Below are positions 1 through 10,556 of a stretch of DNA of 64,000 bases, one piece after another. The notes beneath the pieces are model-generated. The model ran no database searches. It saw only the letters and a program-made list of their open reading frames with translations, and was not told the origin of the DNA. The stretch is from Cladorhizidae sp. MBARI D1340-BT2 (Eukaryota > Porifera > Demospongiae > Poecilosclerida > Cladorhizidae), in contig JAQNBH010000010.1 in assembly GCA_028752905.1 (NCBI GenBank), positions 16,953,940-17,017,939 on the forward strand, written 5' to 3'. Made by a program: the position numbers and the translations under genes. Position 1 is the first letter of the stretch. Each line of letters starts with the position of its first letter.

Positions 1-992
1 TTTGGGCTAGTGGGAGCTCCCAGCGTTTTTCAACGCATGATGAACACCATATTTGGGGATGCCACAGACTTTGTAGCAGCCTACATGGATGACATTGTGG
101 TGTTTAGTACAACCTGGCAGCACCACCTCAACCACCTAGAACAGACGCTGACCCGACTTAGTGAGGCAGGGCTCACTGCAAAACAAGCAAAGTGCAAGTA
201 TGCCATGTATACATGCCCATACCTTGGCCACGTTGTAGGGAAAGGACAGGTCAGACCTGAGCTTGGTAAAGTACAGGCCGTGCAAGACTTCACAGTTCCA
301 AAGAAAAAGAAGGACATCAGATCATTCTTAGGGCTGACTGGATACTATCGTCGATTTATCCCTAAGTACGCTACTACTGCCGCTCCACTATCAGACTCAC
401 CCGAAAGGACCTCCCAGACAAAGTAGAATGGACAGAGACACACCAGCGAGCCTTCCAGGCACTGAAGGATGCCCTGTCGAGTGAGCCAGTCCTTCAGGGA
501 CCAGACTTCAACCGACAATTTGTGGTCCAGACGGATGCGTCTGATGTTGGGGTGGGTGCAGTGCTCAGCCAGATGGACGAGGCACAGAATGACCGTCCCG
601 TAGCTTTCTTCTCCCGAAAGCTTCTCTCCCGGGAGAGGAACTACGCGGCGGTAGAAAAGGAATGCCTCGCCATTATTGAAGCAGTCAAACATTTTTCAGT
701 TTACCTCACTGGTGTCAGTTTCACTATTGCCACGGACCACAACTGTCTCCGTTACCTCGACAGAATGCGAGACACAGGAGGAAGACTTACGAGATGGGCA
801 CTACTCCTCCAACCTTACAACTACGTCATCGTTCACCGTCCAGGGAAAGCCAATGCGAATGCAGATGGGCTGTCTCGTCAAGCATGGACGGAGGAAACCA
901 GCTTCGCTGCAGGGAAGGAAAGGGGGGAGTGTCAGGGATTCCTCAACCATGAACCCCTGCAAGGGTCTGAACTGGGACCACAGACCACATAG
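1..992 (+). pseudogene. RT-RNase H of gypsy element A (partial, frameshifted)
   Basis: This encodes the reverse transcriptase palm and RNase H that copy the element's RNA into DNA. The frame is open at the window's left edge, so no start is called. The RT active site YMDD is at 82-93. The thumb/connection region carries the family sequence RSFLGLTGYYRRF near 320-358. RNase H has its first catalytic Asp in QTDAS (about 529-543), the Glu in the VEKECLAI segment, and a TDHN motif near 735. A one-base loss near 395 shifts the frame between RT and RNase H, so the copy is inactive. The RNase H frame crosses into the LTR and stops at 992. Confidence 0.85.
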
Positions 993-1296
993 ATGCATAG
1001 ATAACGATAGCCAATAGTACATAGGTCATGAGATTCCCCTAGACAGTTCTGATTGGCCAGGGAAGGAACAGACTAGCTAAATAGTATTCATATTATTACC
1101 TTGTAAGGGAATAACCTGACTCACACCTGGCAGCCTATTTAAAGGAGCCAGGCCTCTGAGTCAGGGGCCCCAAGAGTTCTTGATTGTGTTGTGAGTGTAC
1201 TGCATATTGTATCACTGAATTAATATTTTAAAGCCATATTCAGACAGTTTCATGGGAATCTACTAGCATACTAGCACAGAGAATAGATCCCTCACA
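930..1296 (+). repeat. 3' LTR of element A
   Basis: The LTR starts TGTCAGGGA immediately after a purine run and ends TCCCTCACA, a 9-bp terminal inverted repeat with one mismatch that includes the canonical TG...CA. A TATTTAAAG box lies near 1136. The length is 367 bp. The partner LTR is outside the window. Confidence 0.75.
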
Positions 1297-1590
1297 ATCA
1301 TAACCAAAAAAAAGTATTACCATTTCTTAATAAAAATTGCAGGTGTCATATCTCTTGTTAAAGAACTCCTCCCCCCCAGCAATTTAAAAGAGAAATTGTC
1401 CATCAACCTGGACACATCAGCATCAAGTCAACTGAAATTATTTTCTCTCTTAACCAACTGTGCATAATAATAATGTATTATAATTATAATTTATAGTTGT
1501 GTGTGGTATTGTTTTCTTAAAAAATTAAATTAGTGCCAAATAATTGTGTAAAATTAGGAACAGTATCTGATTTTAGTTTACTTGGTGTTT

Positions 1591-3002
1591 TCACTGCCAA
1601 TTCTGCAACAATTTGGCTGATATATCAAATTTTTGTAATGTACGACTCAAGTTATCACTATGGCCAAGAATTAACTTCCCTAAATACACCCCAAAGAAGA
1701 ATTTAAATGTTTTCATCTGCGATGACACACCAAGAATACAGGCCTTCATCTCAGTATCCTTGACCACTTCAAGAGACACAACCCACAACTCATTTAATAC
1801 TTCATAGTTATCAATGATTCTTTTCAGTGCTTCAGCTTTAACGGTCCAGCGTGTTGGACACAAGACCCGCACCCCAGGTGCCATCTCTTTCTTCAGAATA
1901 TTAAAACATGCATCTCGTCTTGGGGACTTTTTAATGAGCTTAGTTAGTTCATGAGTAATCTCTAGAGCATCCTTCATCACGTTGCAGTGTTTTATTGTAT
2001 CACTGCAAGCTAGATTCAGTGAATGGCCATAGCAATGGGTACACAACGCTTTTGGCTAAGAGTTTCTTTGCAGCACCTGACTTGGAACCAGCCATAGAAG
2101 TAGCTCCGTCATAACATTGACCTCTTAGTTCGCTGAGAGAGATATTTAATCTTTGGAGTACATCTTTGTTAACGGTAACCAAGGTTTGTGCATCTATTTC
2201 TCCATCCAACCACATATACACCAATAAACTCCTCATGCACTTCAAACTTCTCACTCATCCATCGAATACAAATGACCACTTGCTCTTGGTTGCTCACATC
2301 TGCAGTCTCATCTGCCATGATAGTGTAGAATGGCACTGCATGCAGGGAGGCTGCTATTTTACGCAGAACCTTCAGAGCCATGACTTTTAGCATCTCGTTT
2401 TGGATTTCAACAGAGGTGTATTTATTTGCTCTGCGCTTTAGCCATTCGAATACTCTTTTGTCATCATATCCACGAAGCCTAAACAATTGAATAAAGTTGG
2501 AGTCAGATTCATCGCCACGACCACACAGTGGCAAAGATTGTCTAGACAAGAACACAACATTAGATAGAATTTTGAGTAAGCACTGCCAATTTTCCTTCAT
2601 TTCCCGAGCATGAAGGGAGGAAAGACTCTCACCAATTTTCGGACATGTCTGGGGAAGAGTAATGACTCTCAAAATAGCATCCTTATGACAATTGCTAGCT
2701 TTATAGGCAGAAAATCTTAGAGAAGCATCCTTCCAGTTCGTATATCCAGTTGATATATATGCAGACTCAATAGTTGCGACAGAAAAAAGCAGTTTTTCTT
2801 TGTAAGCCTTCACACAAATATAACAGAAGACTAAATCATGGCCCTCATCATAATGAAGCCATGTCCAGCGTGTAAACCATTGTGGCTGGAAAGATCTTTT
2901 AACAAGATTCTTTTTTCCAAACTCACGCTTTGGAAAACTGAAAGATGGTTGATGTGGCTTCTCACCAATAGAGGGAATGGGTAAGTCCTTGGAGAGTGAC
3001 AT
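1591..3002 (-). pseudogene. hAT-family transposase, broken copy
   Basis: This is a DNA transposase of the hAT superfamily, ZMYM1-like group with a TTF-type zinc finger. On the minus strand, 3002-2169 encodes an N-terminal TTF-like segment (W/C residues around CYICVKAYKEK), then a DUF4371-like region with MADETADVSNQEQ. This continues in another frame through LRGQCYDGATSM (about 2130-2090) and then 2046-1591 with GHSLNLACSD and CPTRWT. At least two frame breaks occur (around 2250-2170 and 2050-2000). The C-terminal hAT dimerisation domain is missing. No convincing terminal inverted repeats were found, so this is a truncated relic. Confidence 0.8.
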
Positions 3003-3093
3003 GTCGTCTCGATGATGACTTCGAAAACAAAGCTAACACTAAGTAACTTTCAGCAGGCTAGCTGCACAAACTATTAACAAGCATGCTTTATGC

Positions 3094-3151
3094 TAGTCAA
3101 CCCTTTACCTTCCCAATCATTTGAAGGTAAAGGGTTCACCACACCAGACTA
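3094..3151. repeat. Short inverted-repeat element, MITE-like
   Basis: An inverted repeat is built on CCCTTTACCTT and AAGGTAAAGGG, ending CCAGACTA on the right. The same ends (TAGTCTGG...AACCCTTTACC) occur in the 92-bp hairpin at 26770-26861, which suggests a small dispersed family. The left arm here is shortened. Confidence 0.4.
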
Positions 3152-3417
3152 GATTTAGGCATGCGCAGATTTTTGCCAATAATATTAATTTTGTTTGCTC
3201 TGGATTCTCACCAATTCCCTTGGCTGCTCTCTCAGAAAGTGGCAAGGCCATGGCCTCACTGGTCGCACCGCTTCCTACGTAGATCTATGGGTGTTTCAGG
3301 TGTTGTGGTCAAGTGCTGGCATTTCCATTTCCCATACACCATGCATCCCCACAGCTCATTAAAAAAGAAAACAATATATAATAAGAAGGGATAACAAAAA
3401 CAATACAAATAAATTAA
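3152..3417. other. No gene recognised
   Basis: This spacer sits between the small inverted repeat and the AT-rich tract. It has short open frames only and no recognisable protein. Confidence 0.4.
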
Positions 3418-3491
3418 TATAATAACAACTACAACAACATTAATAATAATAATATTATTAATAATAATAATAATAAAAAATAAAAAATAAA
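3418..3491. repeat. TAA-rich simple repeat, 5' flank of LINE
   Basis: Imperfect TAA/AAC/ATT trinucleotide repeats directly abut the start codon of the LINE at 3492. Together with the long TAA tract after the LINE, this suggests insertion into a TAA microsatellite. Confidence 0.7.
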
Positions 3492-6436
3492 ATGGCCGTT
3501 CCATCAGCTGCTGCCGCGAGTCGTTCTGGGTGTGCTGTCTGCCTGAGGAACATTTCTGCGTCTGTTTCTGGCCTTATTAGACCTCATGGCCCCGTCAACA
3601 GTCGCTGCTCCGGTTCTAGAAAGCCACCTGCTCTCCCACCTCAACAACCATGTGCTCTATCAATTCCAGCGTCTTGCGCCATTACCACTCCGGCGGATGC
3701 GGACTCTTCAGACAATGGAGGTCAACCCATCACTGAAGATGAAGTGCTACCATCACCATCAGTTTCGCCAATGCCTACGCAAAGGTTAAAGAATGGCCTC
3801 CTGAAAAGGTTGCCCCGTGGCTCAAGAGAATTAGCAGCCAAGAAACTTGCATCTATTGTGGATAGTGTGGTTCTACTTAATGACCAGCATACGTGGAGCC
3901 GGCTACTCCATTTTGCCTCAAGGTGTTTGAAGCTGCCCAAATGTGGAAATAGGCATGTGAGTTTGACCTCTGCAATAAACAAGCAAATGAGAGATGAGCT
4001 CAATGATACTACCATTGATTCAGGTTCCCACTTTGGACAGAGAGCTAACAAAAGGAAGCCAGACGATCCATTGGAGCACTTAGCCAATAGAGTAGCCAGC
4101 AAGCTTGAAGAAGGCAATTTCAAAGGTGCTGTTAGACTTGCCTGCGGTGATGATACTCTAGCTGACCACTCTGCTGCTACCCTAGAGGCTCTGAAACTAA
4201 AACACCCTGAAAAACATCCTGACACCTGCATTGCCCCATCCCAGATCCCAACCTTTATTCGTTTACCATCTCTGCATGGGAAGTAAAGAAATCAATCTTC
4301 TTCTTCCCCAATGGCTCAGCAGGAGGCCCTGATGGTCTCCGCCCACAACATTTAAAGGACATGACAGGACCCTCTGCAAAGGAGGGCGGCCAGATCCTAC
4401 TCAAAGCCTTGTGTTCCCTCATCTCACTCATCCTGGCGGGGAGGACTCCACCTGAAATTTGCCAACACTTTTTTGGTGCTTCTCTGATTGCACTGAGAAA
4501 GAAGGATGGAGGGATTAGACCGATTGCTGTTGGATGTGTTTTGAGAAGACTTACTGCTAAGTGTGCTAGTTTCTTTGCCTTGCAACAAGTACCAGAGTTG
4601 TTGGCACCTCGTCAGCTTGGATATGGTGTAGTCAGAGGTGTTGAAGCTGCTGTACATGCCACCCGTACTTACCTCAGCAATTTGCAACCAAACCAAGCCA
4701 TCATCAAGGTGGATTCAAGAATGCATTCAACAGCATTCGCCGTGACAAAATGTTACTTGCTGTAGAAGAATTCATTCCAGAATTACTCCCCTTTGTCCAG
4801 TATGTTTATTGTTGTAATTCTTTCCTGCTCTGGGGTTATGAGATGGTGTTATCCTCTGAGGGTGTACAACAGGGCGACCCTCTTGGTCCACTTTTGTTCT
4901 GCCTCACACGATCCATAAGCTATGTAATAAGCTATCTTCTGATTTTGTCACCTTCTATTTGGATGATGGCACAGTTGGAGGAAGTCGTGAGGATGTAATG
5001 AAGGACCTGTTAATGATAGAGGAGGAAGCAGGCACCCTTGGCCTTGAACTCAACCGTAATAAGACAGAGCTTATTTGCCCCGATCCAACAACCAGAGGAA
5101 TTGTTCTATCTGCCTTCCCAGGTCTACAAGTGGTGAACACGGACGATGCCACCCTTTTAGGGTCTCCGCTCGGGGATCCCAGGTGTGTGAACAAGTATAT
5201 TGGTGAGAAAGTGAATGTTTTGAAGTTGATGGGAGATAGAATTAAACACCTACACTCTCATGATGCACTGGTATTATTGCGCCACTCATTTGCTATTCCC
5301 AAGATGATGCACATCCTCAGGACCGCTCCTTGCTTTGCATCTTCATGTCTGGAGGAGTATGATGCTCTTCTTCGTTCAATCCTCACAACATCTCCAACAC
5401 AAACCTGAGTGATAAGTCATGGCTGCAAGCAACCTTACCAGTGAAAAAGGGTGGCCTTGGAATTAGGAGTGCAGTTCATACTGCACCATCATCTTATCTA
5501 GCTTCTGTTCAAGGATCAACTGACCTAGTCCAACACTTGCTTCCAGAACCACTTCAAGGTTGCTCTACTCCTCTAGTAACATCAGCTCTGTCAGTGTGGC
5601 AGGAGCAATCCCCTCCTCTCCCTCCTGCCTCACATCATCAGAAAGTGTGGGACCATCCAAGAGTACAAGCCAGAGCAGATTTCCTACTTGCTGAAGCTCC
5701 TGATGCTCAGTCCAGAGCTCGCCTCATTGCCACCTCTGCTACAGAGTCTGGTGCATGGTTAAATGCCTTGCCTGTCTCCTCTCTGGGTTTGAGAATGTCT
5801 GATGACTCCATCCGCATTGCCATAGGCCTCAGACTTGGAGCCTCACTATGTCAACCCCATCAATGTGAACATTGTGGAGATGCCGTGGACCATCTGACTA
5901 CCCATGGGCTTAGTTGCAAAATGAGTCAGGGCAGGCACTCTCGACATGCTGCCATCAATGATGTAATACATAGATCACTGGTGTCTGCTAAGATCCCTTC
6001 CCGCCTTGAACCCTCGGGCCTAATGAGATCAGACGGGAAGAGACCTGATGGCATGTCCATTGTTCCATGGTCAAGAGGGAAGCTCCTGGTCTGGGGTGCT
6101 ACATGTGCAGACACTTTTGCGGCTTCAAATATCAGGCTGGCGGTAAACAAACTCGGTGCAGTAGCAGCAAAAGCAGAGGATATGAAGATGTCAAAGTACT
6201 GCAACTTAGACTCATCCTACCTGTTCATGCCAGTGGCAGTGGAGACCTGTGGTGTTTTTGGCCCCAAAACAAAGGTCTTTTTACGAGAACTTGGACGTCG
6301 CCTCAAGATAGCCACTGAAGATAGGGACTCATTTCAGTACCTGCTACAGAGGATCTCAGTCGCAATTCAGAGGGGAAATGCAAGTTCTGTTTTGGGGACA
6401 ATGGGACAGCAGATGGGATTGATGGACATCATTTAG
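3492..6436 (+). pseudogene. LINE ORF: zinc finger, RT, endonuclease (frameshifted)
   Basis: The ATG at 3492 directly follows the AT repeat. The N-terminus has CAVC followed by H and C, a CCHC-type finger. The RT region begins around 4290 with GGPDGLRPQHL. RT also includes a GVQQGDPLGPLLF motif (about 4860-4905) and the active site YLDD at 4956-4967. A cysteine/histidine motif (CEHCGDAVDHLTTHGLSC, about 5868-5920) precedes the endonuclease, where R-P-D is at 6041-6049. The expected second acidic residue (W-D-A-T type) reads W-G-A-T, with the Gly codon at 6095-6097. Frame changes occur near 4236, 4711, 4910 and 5385. All look like one-base losses and could be real decay or assembly indels. The final frame (5388-6436) is open to its stop. 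Confidence 0.8.
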
Positions 6437-6459
6437 ATTGTACCTATACATGTATATAC

Positions 6460-6480
<21 letters not shown>
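3492..6480 (+). mobile_element. Non-LTR retrotransposon with restriction-like endonuclease, R4/Dong-like
   Basis: This is a single-ORF LINE with domain order N-terminal CCHC zinc finger, RT, CCHC-type motif and a C-terminal PD-(D/E)XK-type endonuclease. It lies between TAA repeats on both sides. The order and endonuclease type are those of the early-branching LINE clades (R2, R4, NeSL, CRE), and the Dong element of the R4 group is known for TAA-repeat targets. Assignment to R4 is an inference from the target and architecture. The copy is full length by content but frameshifted. Confidence 0.7.
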
Positions 6481-7070
<590 letters not shown>

Positions 7071-7194
7071 TAATTGTTTTTAATAATTGTAATAACACAA
7101 CAACAACAAAACAACAACAAGAATAATAATAGCTCTTATAAACTTTTTCGTTACTCTCCACCCCCTCCTCACCAAAGGATTGGATATGAAACTA

Positions 7195-7890
7195 CAAGGG
7201 CTATTCTTCCTGTAAGGGCTTGTTAGAGCAAGTTTACAGCCTTCCTGTAAGGTTAGTTAGAGTAAGTTTACGTTTGGTTAGTTAGAGTAAGTTTACAGTT
7301 TTCCTGTAAGGTTAGTTAGAGTGAGTTTACAGTCTTGTAAGGTTTGTTAGAGTAAGTTTACAGTCTTCCTGTAAGGTTTGTTAGAGTAAGTTTACAGTCT
7401 TATAAGGTTTGTTAGAGAAAGTTTACAGTCTTCCTGTAAGGTTTGTTAGAGTAAGTTTACAGTCTTCCTGTAAGGTTTGTCAGAGTAAGTTTACAGTCTT
7501 CCTGTAAGGTTAGTTAGAGCAAGTTTACAGTGTTCCTGTAAGGTTAGTTAGAGTAAGTTTACAGTCTTCCTGTAAGGTTAGTTAGAGTAAGTTTACAGTC
7601 TTCCTGTAAGGTTAGTTAGAGTAAGTTTACAGTCTTCCTGTAAGGTTTGTTAGAGTAAGTTTACAGTCTTCCTGTAAGGTTAGTTAGAGCAAGTTTACAG
7701 TCTTCCTGTAAGGTTAGTTAGAGCAAGTTTACAGTCTTCCTGTAAGGTTAGTTAGAGTAAGTTTACAGTCTTCCTGTAAGGTTTGTTAGAGCAAGTTTAC
7801 AGTATTCCTGTAAGGTTAGTTAGAGCAAGTTTACAGTCTTCCTGTAAGGTTAGTTAGAGCAAGTTTACAGTCTTCCTGTAAGGTTTGTCT
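7195..7890. repeat. 34-bp minisatellite, about 20 copies
   Basis: Tandem units of about 34 bp built on GTAAGGTTAGTTAGAG and AAGTTTACAGTCTTCCT. Units vary mainly at GTTAGTTAG versus GTTTGTTAG and by short internal deletions in the first third of the array. There is no unique spacer between units, so this is not CRISPR-like. Confidence 0.95.
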
Positions 7891-8194
7891 GTATACAGTT
7901 GTTCCACCTACCTTATTCAGATGTTGTTGATCAATAATTAGTAGTACTAACAGATCTTGAATTCCCACAACAGGATACTAATATTATAGTGAAAGGGGAA
8001 TATTGATGCTGAATGCTATCCTAAGTGTTAGGGGGAATCCCAACTCTGTGTATCAAGTCAGCTATCACCTCTGTGCAATGGAGGATGGTATAGATGACAT
8101 ACACTCGCCCACTTATACCCAGTGCAGCGCCCACCATATACCACTGTAGGCCTACTCGTTGTGCTAGAAGCATGTAGCATGCAGACTGGTCATA
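7891..8194. other. No gene recognised
   Basis: This is the unique flank between the 34-bp array and the target duplication of element B. It has no convincing coding content. Confidence 0.4.
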
Positions 8195-8199
8195 GACTA

Positions 8200-8822
8200 T
8201 GTCAGGGACCCTAACCCTGACTGAGGACACTCCATCCATAGCTGAGTGTTTAATGAATAAGAGTAATGAGAACTCACATGATAACAAGGAGGATGTGGTT
8301 AATTGTTTGTCAACCACCAGTGGCTATAGTAATGAGACCACATATGATAATTCTGATCACCATTCAGCAAACAACAGTGAACGATCTGATTGGCAGGACC
8401 TTGGAGACAGAAGGCCACCCGAAATGCCCTTACAAGGTCATTTCAGGAGTGCCCAGCCAGAGGCTGAGGTCTGATGATTGGATAGATATAAAAGAGGTGG
8501 ACTGTGGAGAGTTAGTCTAGAACTGAAGTTGTAATTATGCTGTATTGAGAACTGTATTTGGAGTATTACTGAGTTGTATATTGTGAACACCTCATTTGTG
8601 CCTTATTTACACCTATTCTTATTAGTTGCGCTAAGGGCTAGACGGTGTTCGACTAGGTCCAATACCAGGGAACACAGACATAAGAGTGTGTCTGATTTAG
8701 GCTCCAGGGTCAACTGTGATAGGAAGATTACAGTTGGGCTGGGGGGACGCGGCTGTCCTTAACTACACTGAGCTAGCGTAGGGTAGAGTGTCGAAGTAGA
8801 CATTCGCAAAAGGAAGCTGACA
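8200..8822 (+). repeat. 5' LTR of element B
   Basis: Starts TGTCAGGGACC and ends AAGCTGACA. It pairs with the LTR at 13452-14085. The 3' copy has 9 extra bases near its end and 2 extra bases in the middle. Substitutions include A/G at the CTAACC/CTAGCC position near the start. Confidence 0.95.
8487..8494 (+). promoter_or_regulatory. TATA box in the LTR of element B
   Basis: TATAAAAG lies within the LTR, about 290 bp from its start, in the expected U3 position for the element's transcript. The same sequence is present in the 3' LTR. Confidence 0.6.
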
Positions 8823-8823
8823 T

Positions 8824-8841
8824 TGGTGGCTGCGGTGGGAT
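8824..8841 (+). other. Primer binding site of element B, probably tRNA-Leu
   Basis: TGGTGGCTGCGGTGGGAT begins two bases after the LTR. Its complement resembles the 3' end of an animal leucine tRNA of the AAG/TAG type, differing by one base from the vertebrate form as I remember it. It needs comparison with this organism's own tRNAs. Confidence 0.55.
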
Positions 8842-9098
8842 TTAGCCGAGACAGAGCTAGATTCCAGTATAGCTATCTAGACAGGAGTTGTCTATTTTGT
8901 TTGTTTATTTTTTGGGGTTATTGTTTTTGTTATTGTTTATTGTTTCTTGTTATTGTTTTTGTTATTGTTTTTGTTATTGTTAATTTTTGTACTAGCAGGG
9001 AAACGGCTCGGGTAATCATTCCTTGGAGCCTGTGAAACCAAACCCTATCCTAGAACGTTTAGAATTTAAAAACAATATTTTTTTTGCGCTTCGTGATT

Positions 9099-9935
9099 AT
9101 GGCACAGAGATCAGGACGCCCGGGGGAGGATCGGCAACTACGAAGTGGAAGCGTCTTCCAAACTCCTGGGGGTATCGACGAGACGGAGACAGAACTAAAT
9201 ACCGAAGCTCCTATGTCTCTAACCATGCTAATGACACGATTCATACAAGCAGAGGAACGTCAAGTGCAGAGAGAAGAAGAAAGACGCCAATGGGAGGCAC
9301 AACAAAGAGACAAAGAGCACGAACGTCAGGAATGCCAGGAGGAGCGGTGGGCACGGTTACTGACAGAGATGCGCAGACCTACAGAGGAAAGGAGAGAACT
9401 ACCGCCTCTAATGTCACCACCTCCACGACTCACTCTACAAAAGTTCAACGAGGAAACTGACAACATGGCTGCTTATCTAGGCACGTTTGAAGCAACTGCC
9501 TTAGCGAGCGAATGGCCCACAACACAATGGTCCATCCATTTGAGAGGATCCCTATCTGGCGCAGGATTGCTGGCCGTGTCTGCACTTCCAGCGGCCCAGC
9601 AAGCTGACTACCAAGAGGTGAAACGAACGCTTGAATCAGTTTACCAAATTTCCACGGAGTCACACCGTAGGAAAGTATTCAACCAGTCCTTTAACTCGAA
9701 CAATCCGGACCAATGGTTGAGACAGTACCGACAGACCTTCCATCAGTGGTTGGATTCAACAACCATACCTACCAGAGAGGTAATACTCATGGAACTGGTT
9801 CTAGCAAAGCTTCCTGGTTGGCTAGAGAACCAGATGAGAAATTTGAACTGCCGGGGCTATGATGAATTAAAGGAAGCCATCATACGCCACATGGGAAACC
9901 AGAGGGCTCGAACAGAAAAACCCTTAAAAAATTAA
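9099..9935 (+). CDS. Gag of element B with SCAN-like capsid
   Basis: This is the structural protein of the virus-like particle. ATG 9099 (MAQRSGRPGE) is chosen because the open frame upstream has no ATG. Residues of about 55-125 form a highly charged, probably coiled-coil stretch rich in Glu, Arg and Gln. The capsid follows, with a C-terminal part of about 70 residues containing WLRQYRQTFHQWL and LVLAKLPGWLENQM that resembles the SCAN domain of vertebrate zinc-finger proteins. The SCAN domain has been proposed to descend from a Gmr1-like gag. The ORF ends with TAA at 9933-9935. The same frame continues into the nucleocapsid, so this stop either truncates gag-pol or is read through. Confidence 0.8.
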   Translation: MAQRSGRPGEDRQLRSGSVFQTPGGIDETETELNTEAPMSLTMLMTRFIQAEERQVQREEERRQWEAQQRDKEHERQECQEERWARLLTEMRRPTEERRELPPLMSPPPRLTLQKFNEETDNMAAYLGTFEATALASEWPTTQWSIHLRGSLSGAGLLAVSALPAAQQADYQEVKRTLESVYQISTESHRRKVFNQSFNSNNPDQWLRQYRQTFHQWLDSTTIPTREVILMELVLAKLPGWLENQMRNLNCRGYDELKEAIIRHMGNQRARTEKPLKN

Positions 9936-10556
9936 TACCCTCAATCCACCAGAGGTCACCCTAGTCATTTTATGAAAGACGACCACTACAAAAAGACTGA
10001 GGGACCACAACAACAGAGAAGTCGAGACGGACCTCCCTACCGAGACTTACGAACAATGGAGTGCTTCAAATGTGGGAAAAAGGGTCATCTACAGAGGGAT
10101 TGTCGAGTTAAAATGGAGCAAGCAGAGTGCAGTCTTTTTTTTCCAACTAAACGAACGAAAATGCCAGACTGGACCAAGACAGTCAGGATCAACGGACAAA
10201 AGGTAAAGGCATTACTAGACACTGGCTGTACGAAGACGATCGTACACCCTCGCTGTGTTTCCCAGAAGGATTATCTGGGATGGGAAATTCCGTATAGCAC
10301 AGCGTCTGAACAAAAAACCTATTTTCCAGCGGCAAGTGTTCTTTTAGAGGTGGAAGGGAAGACCACCTCGATTGCGGTTGGAGTGTCTCAGCACATCACA
10401 GAGGACATGCTGATGGGCCGGGATATTCCCCACTTCCGACGATATCTGAAGGCGGTTCTTGAGGAAGAACCCGAAGAAGAAGAATCGAATACACCACCCA
10501 CATGTATCACAACCGAGTTAGGCATGGTGGTCACCCGAGCTCAACAACTGAAGTAA
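9936..10556 (+). CDS. Nucleocapsid zinc knuckle and aspartic protease of element B
   Basis: This is in the same frame as gag, after its stop; the first ATG is at 9972. A CCHC knuckle (CFKCGKKGHLQRDC, about 10062-10103) binds RNA. The protease active-site motif is LLDTGCTKTIV (about 10213-10245), with the second subdomain around MLMGRDIPH (10408-10434). The frame ends with TAA at 10554-10556 and the next ORF follows in the same frame. The upstream and downstream in-frame stops suggest either nonsense mutations or a readthrough strategy. Their contexts do not match the classical TAG-CAR-YYA readthrough signal, so mutation is more likely. Confidence 0.8.
   Translation, partial: YPQSTRGHPSHFMKDDHYKKTEGPQQQRSRDGPPYRDLRTMECFKCGKKGHLQRDCRVKMEQAECSLFFPTKRTKMPDWTKTVRINGQKVKALLDTGCTKTIVHPRCVSQKDYLGWEIPYSTASEQKTYFPAASVLLEVEGKTTSIAVGVSQHITEDMLMGRDIPHFRRYLKAVLEEEPEEEESNTPPTCITTELGMVVTRAQQLK

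Larger units (their letters stand above)
1..1296 (+). mobile_element. Ty3/gypsy retrotransposon A, 3' portion
   Basis: This is the right-hand end of an LTR retrotransposon whose left part lies outside the window. It contains the palm of reverse transcriptase, RNase H, a polypurine tract (919-929) and one LTR (930-1296). No integrase follows RNase H, although in ordinary gypsy elements it would. The coding frame runs directly into the polypurine tract, which is the arrangement seen in element B, where integrase precedes RT. Integrase of element A is therefore probably upstream and out of view, or lost. No target duplication can be checked because the left end is missing. Confidence 0.85.

Noticed and set aside
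7195..7890. Regularly spaced repeats that could suggest a CRISPR array
   Set aside because: Units abut with no unique spacers, and the genome is eukaryotic; this is a minisatellite. The same applies to 62095-62625.
8021..8317. A 98-codon minus-strand frame crossing the left end of element B
   Set aside because: It spans the target-site junction and LTR start, so it is a chance frame.
9023..9460. A 145-codon frame overlapping the gag of element B
   Set aside because: It is a shadow in another frame of the charged gag N-terminus; gag in its own frame has capsid motifs.
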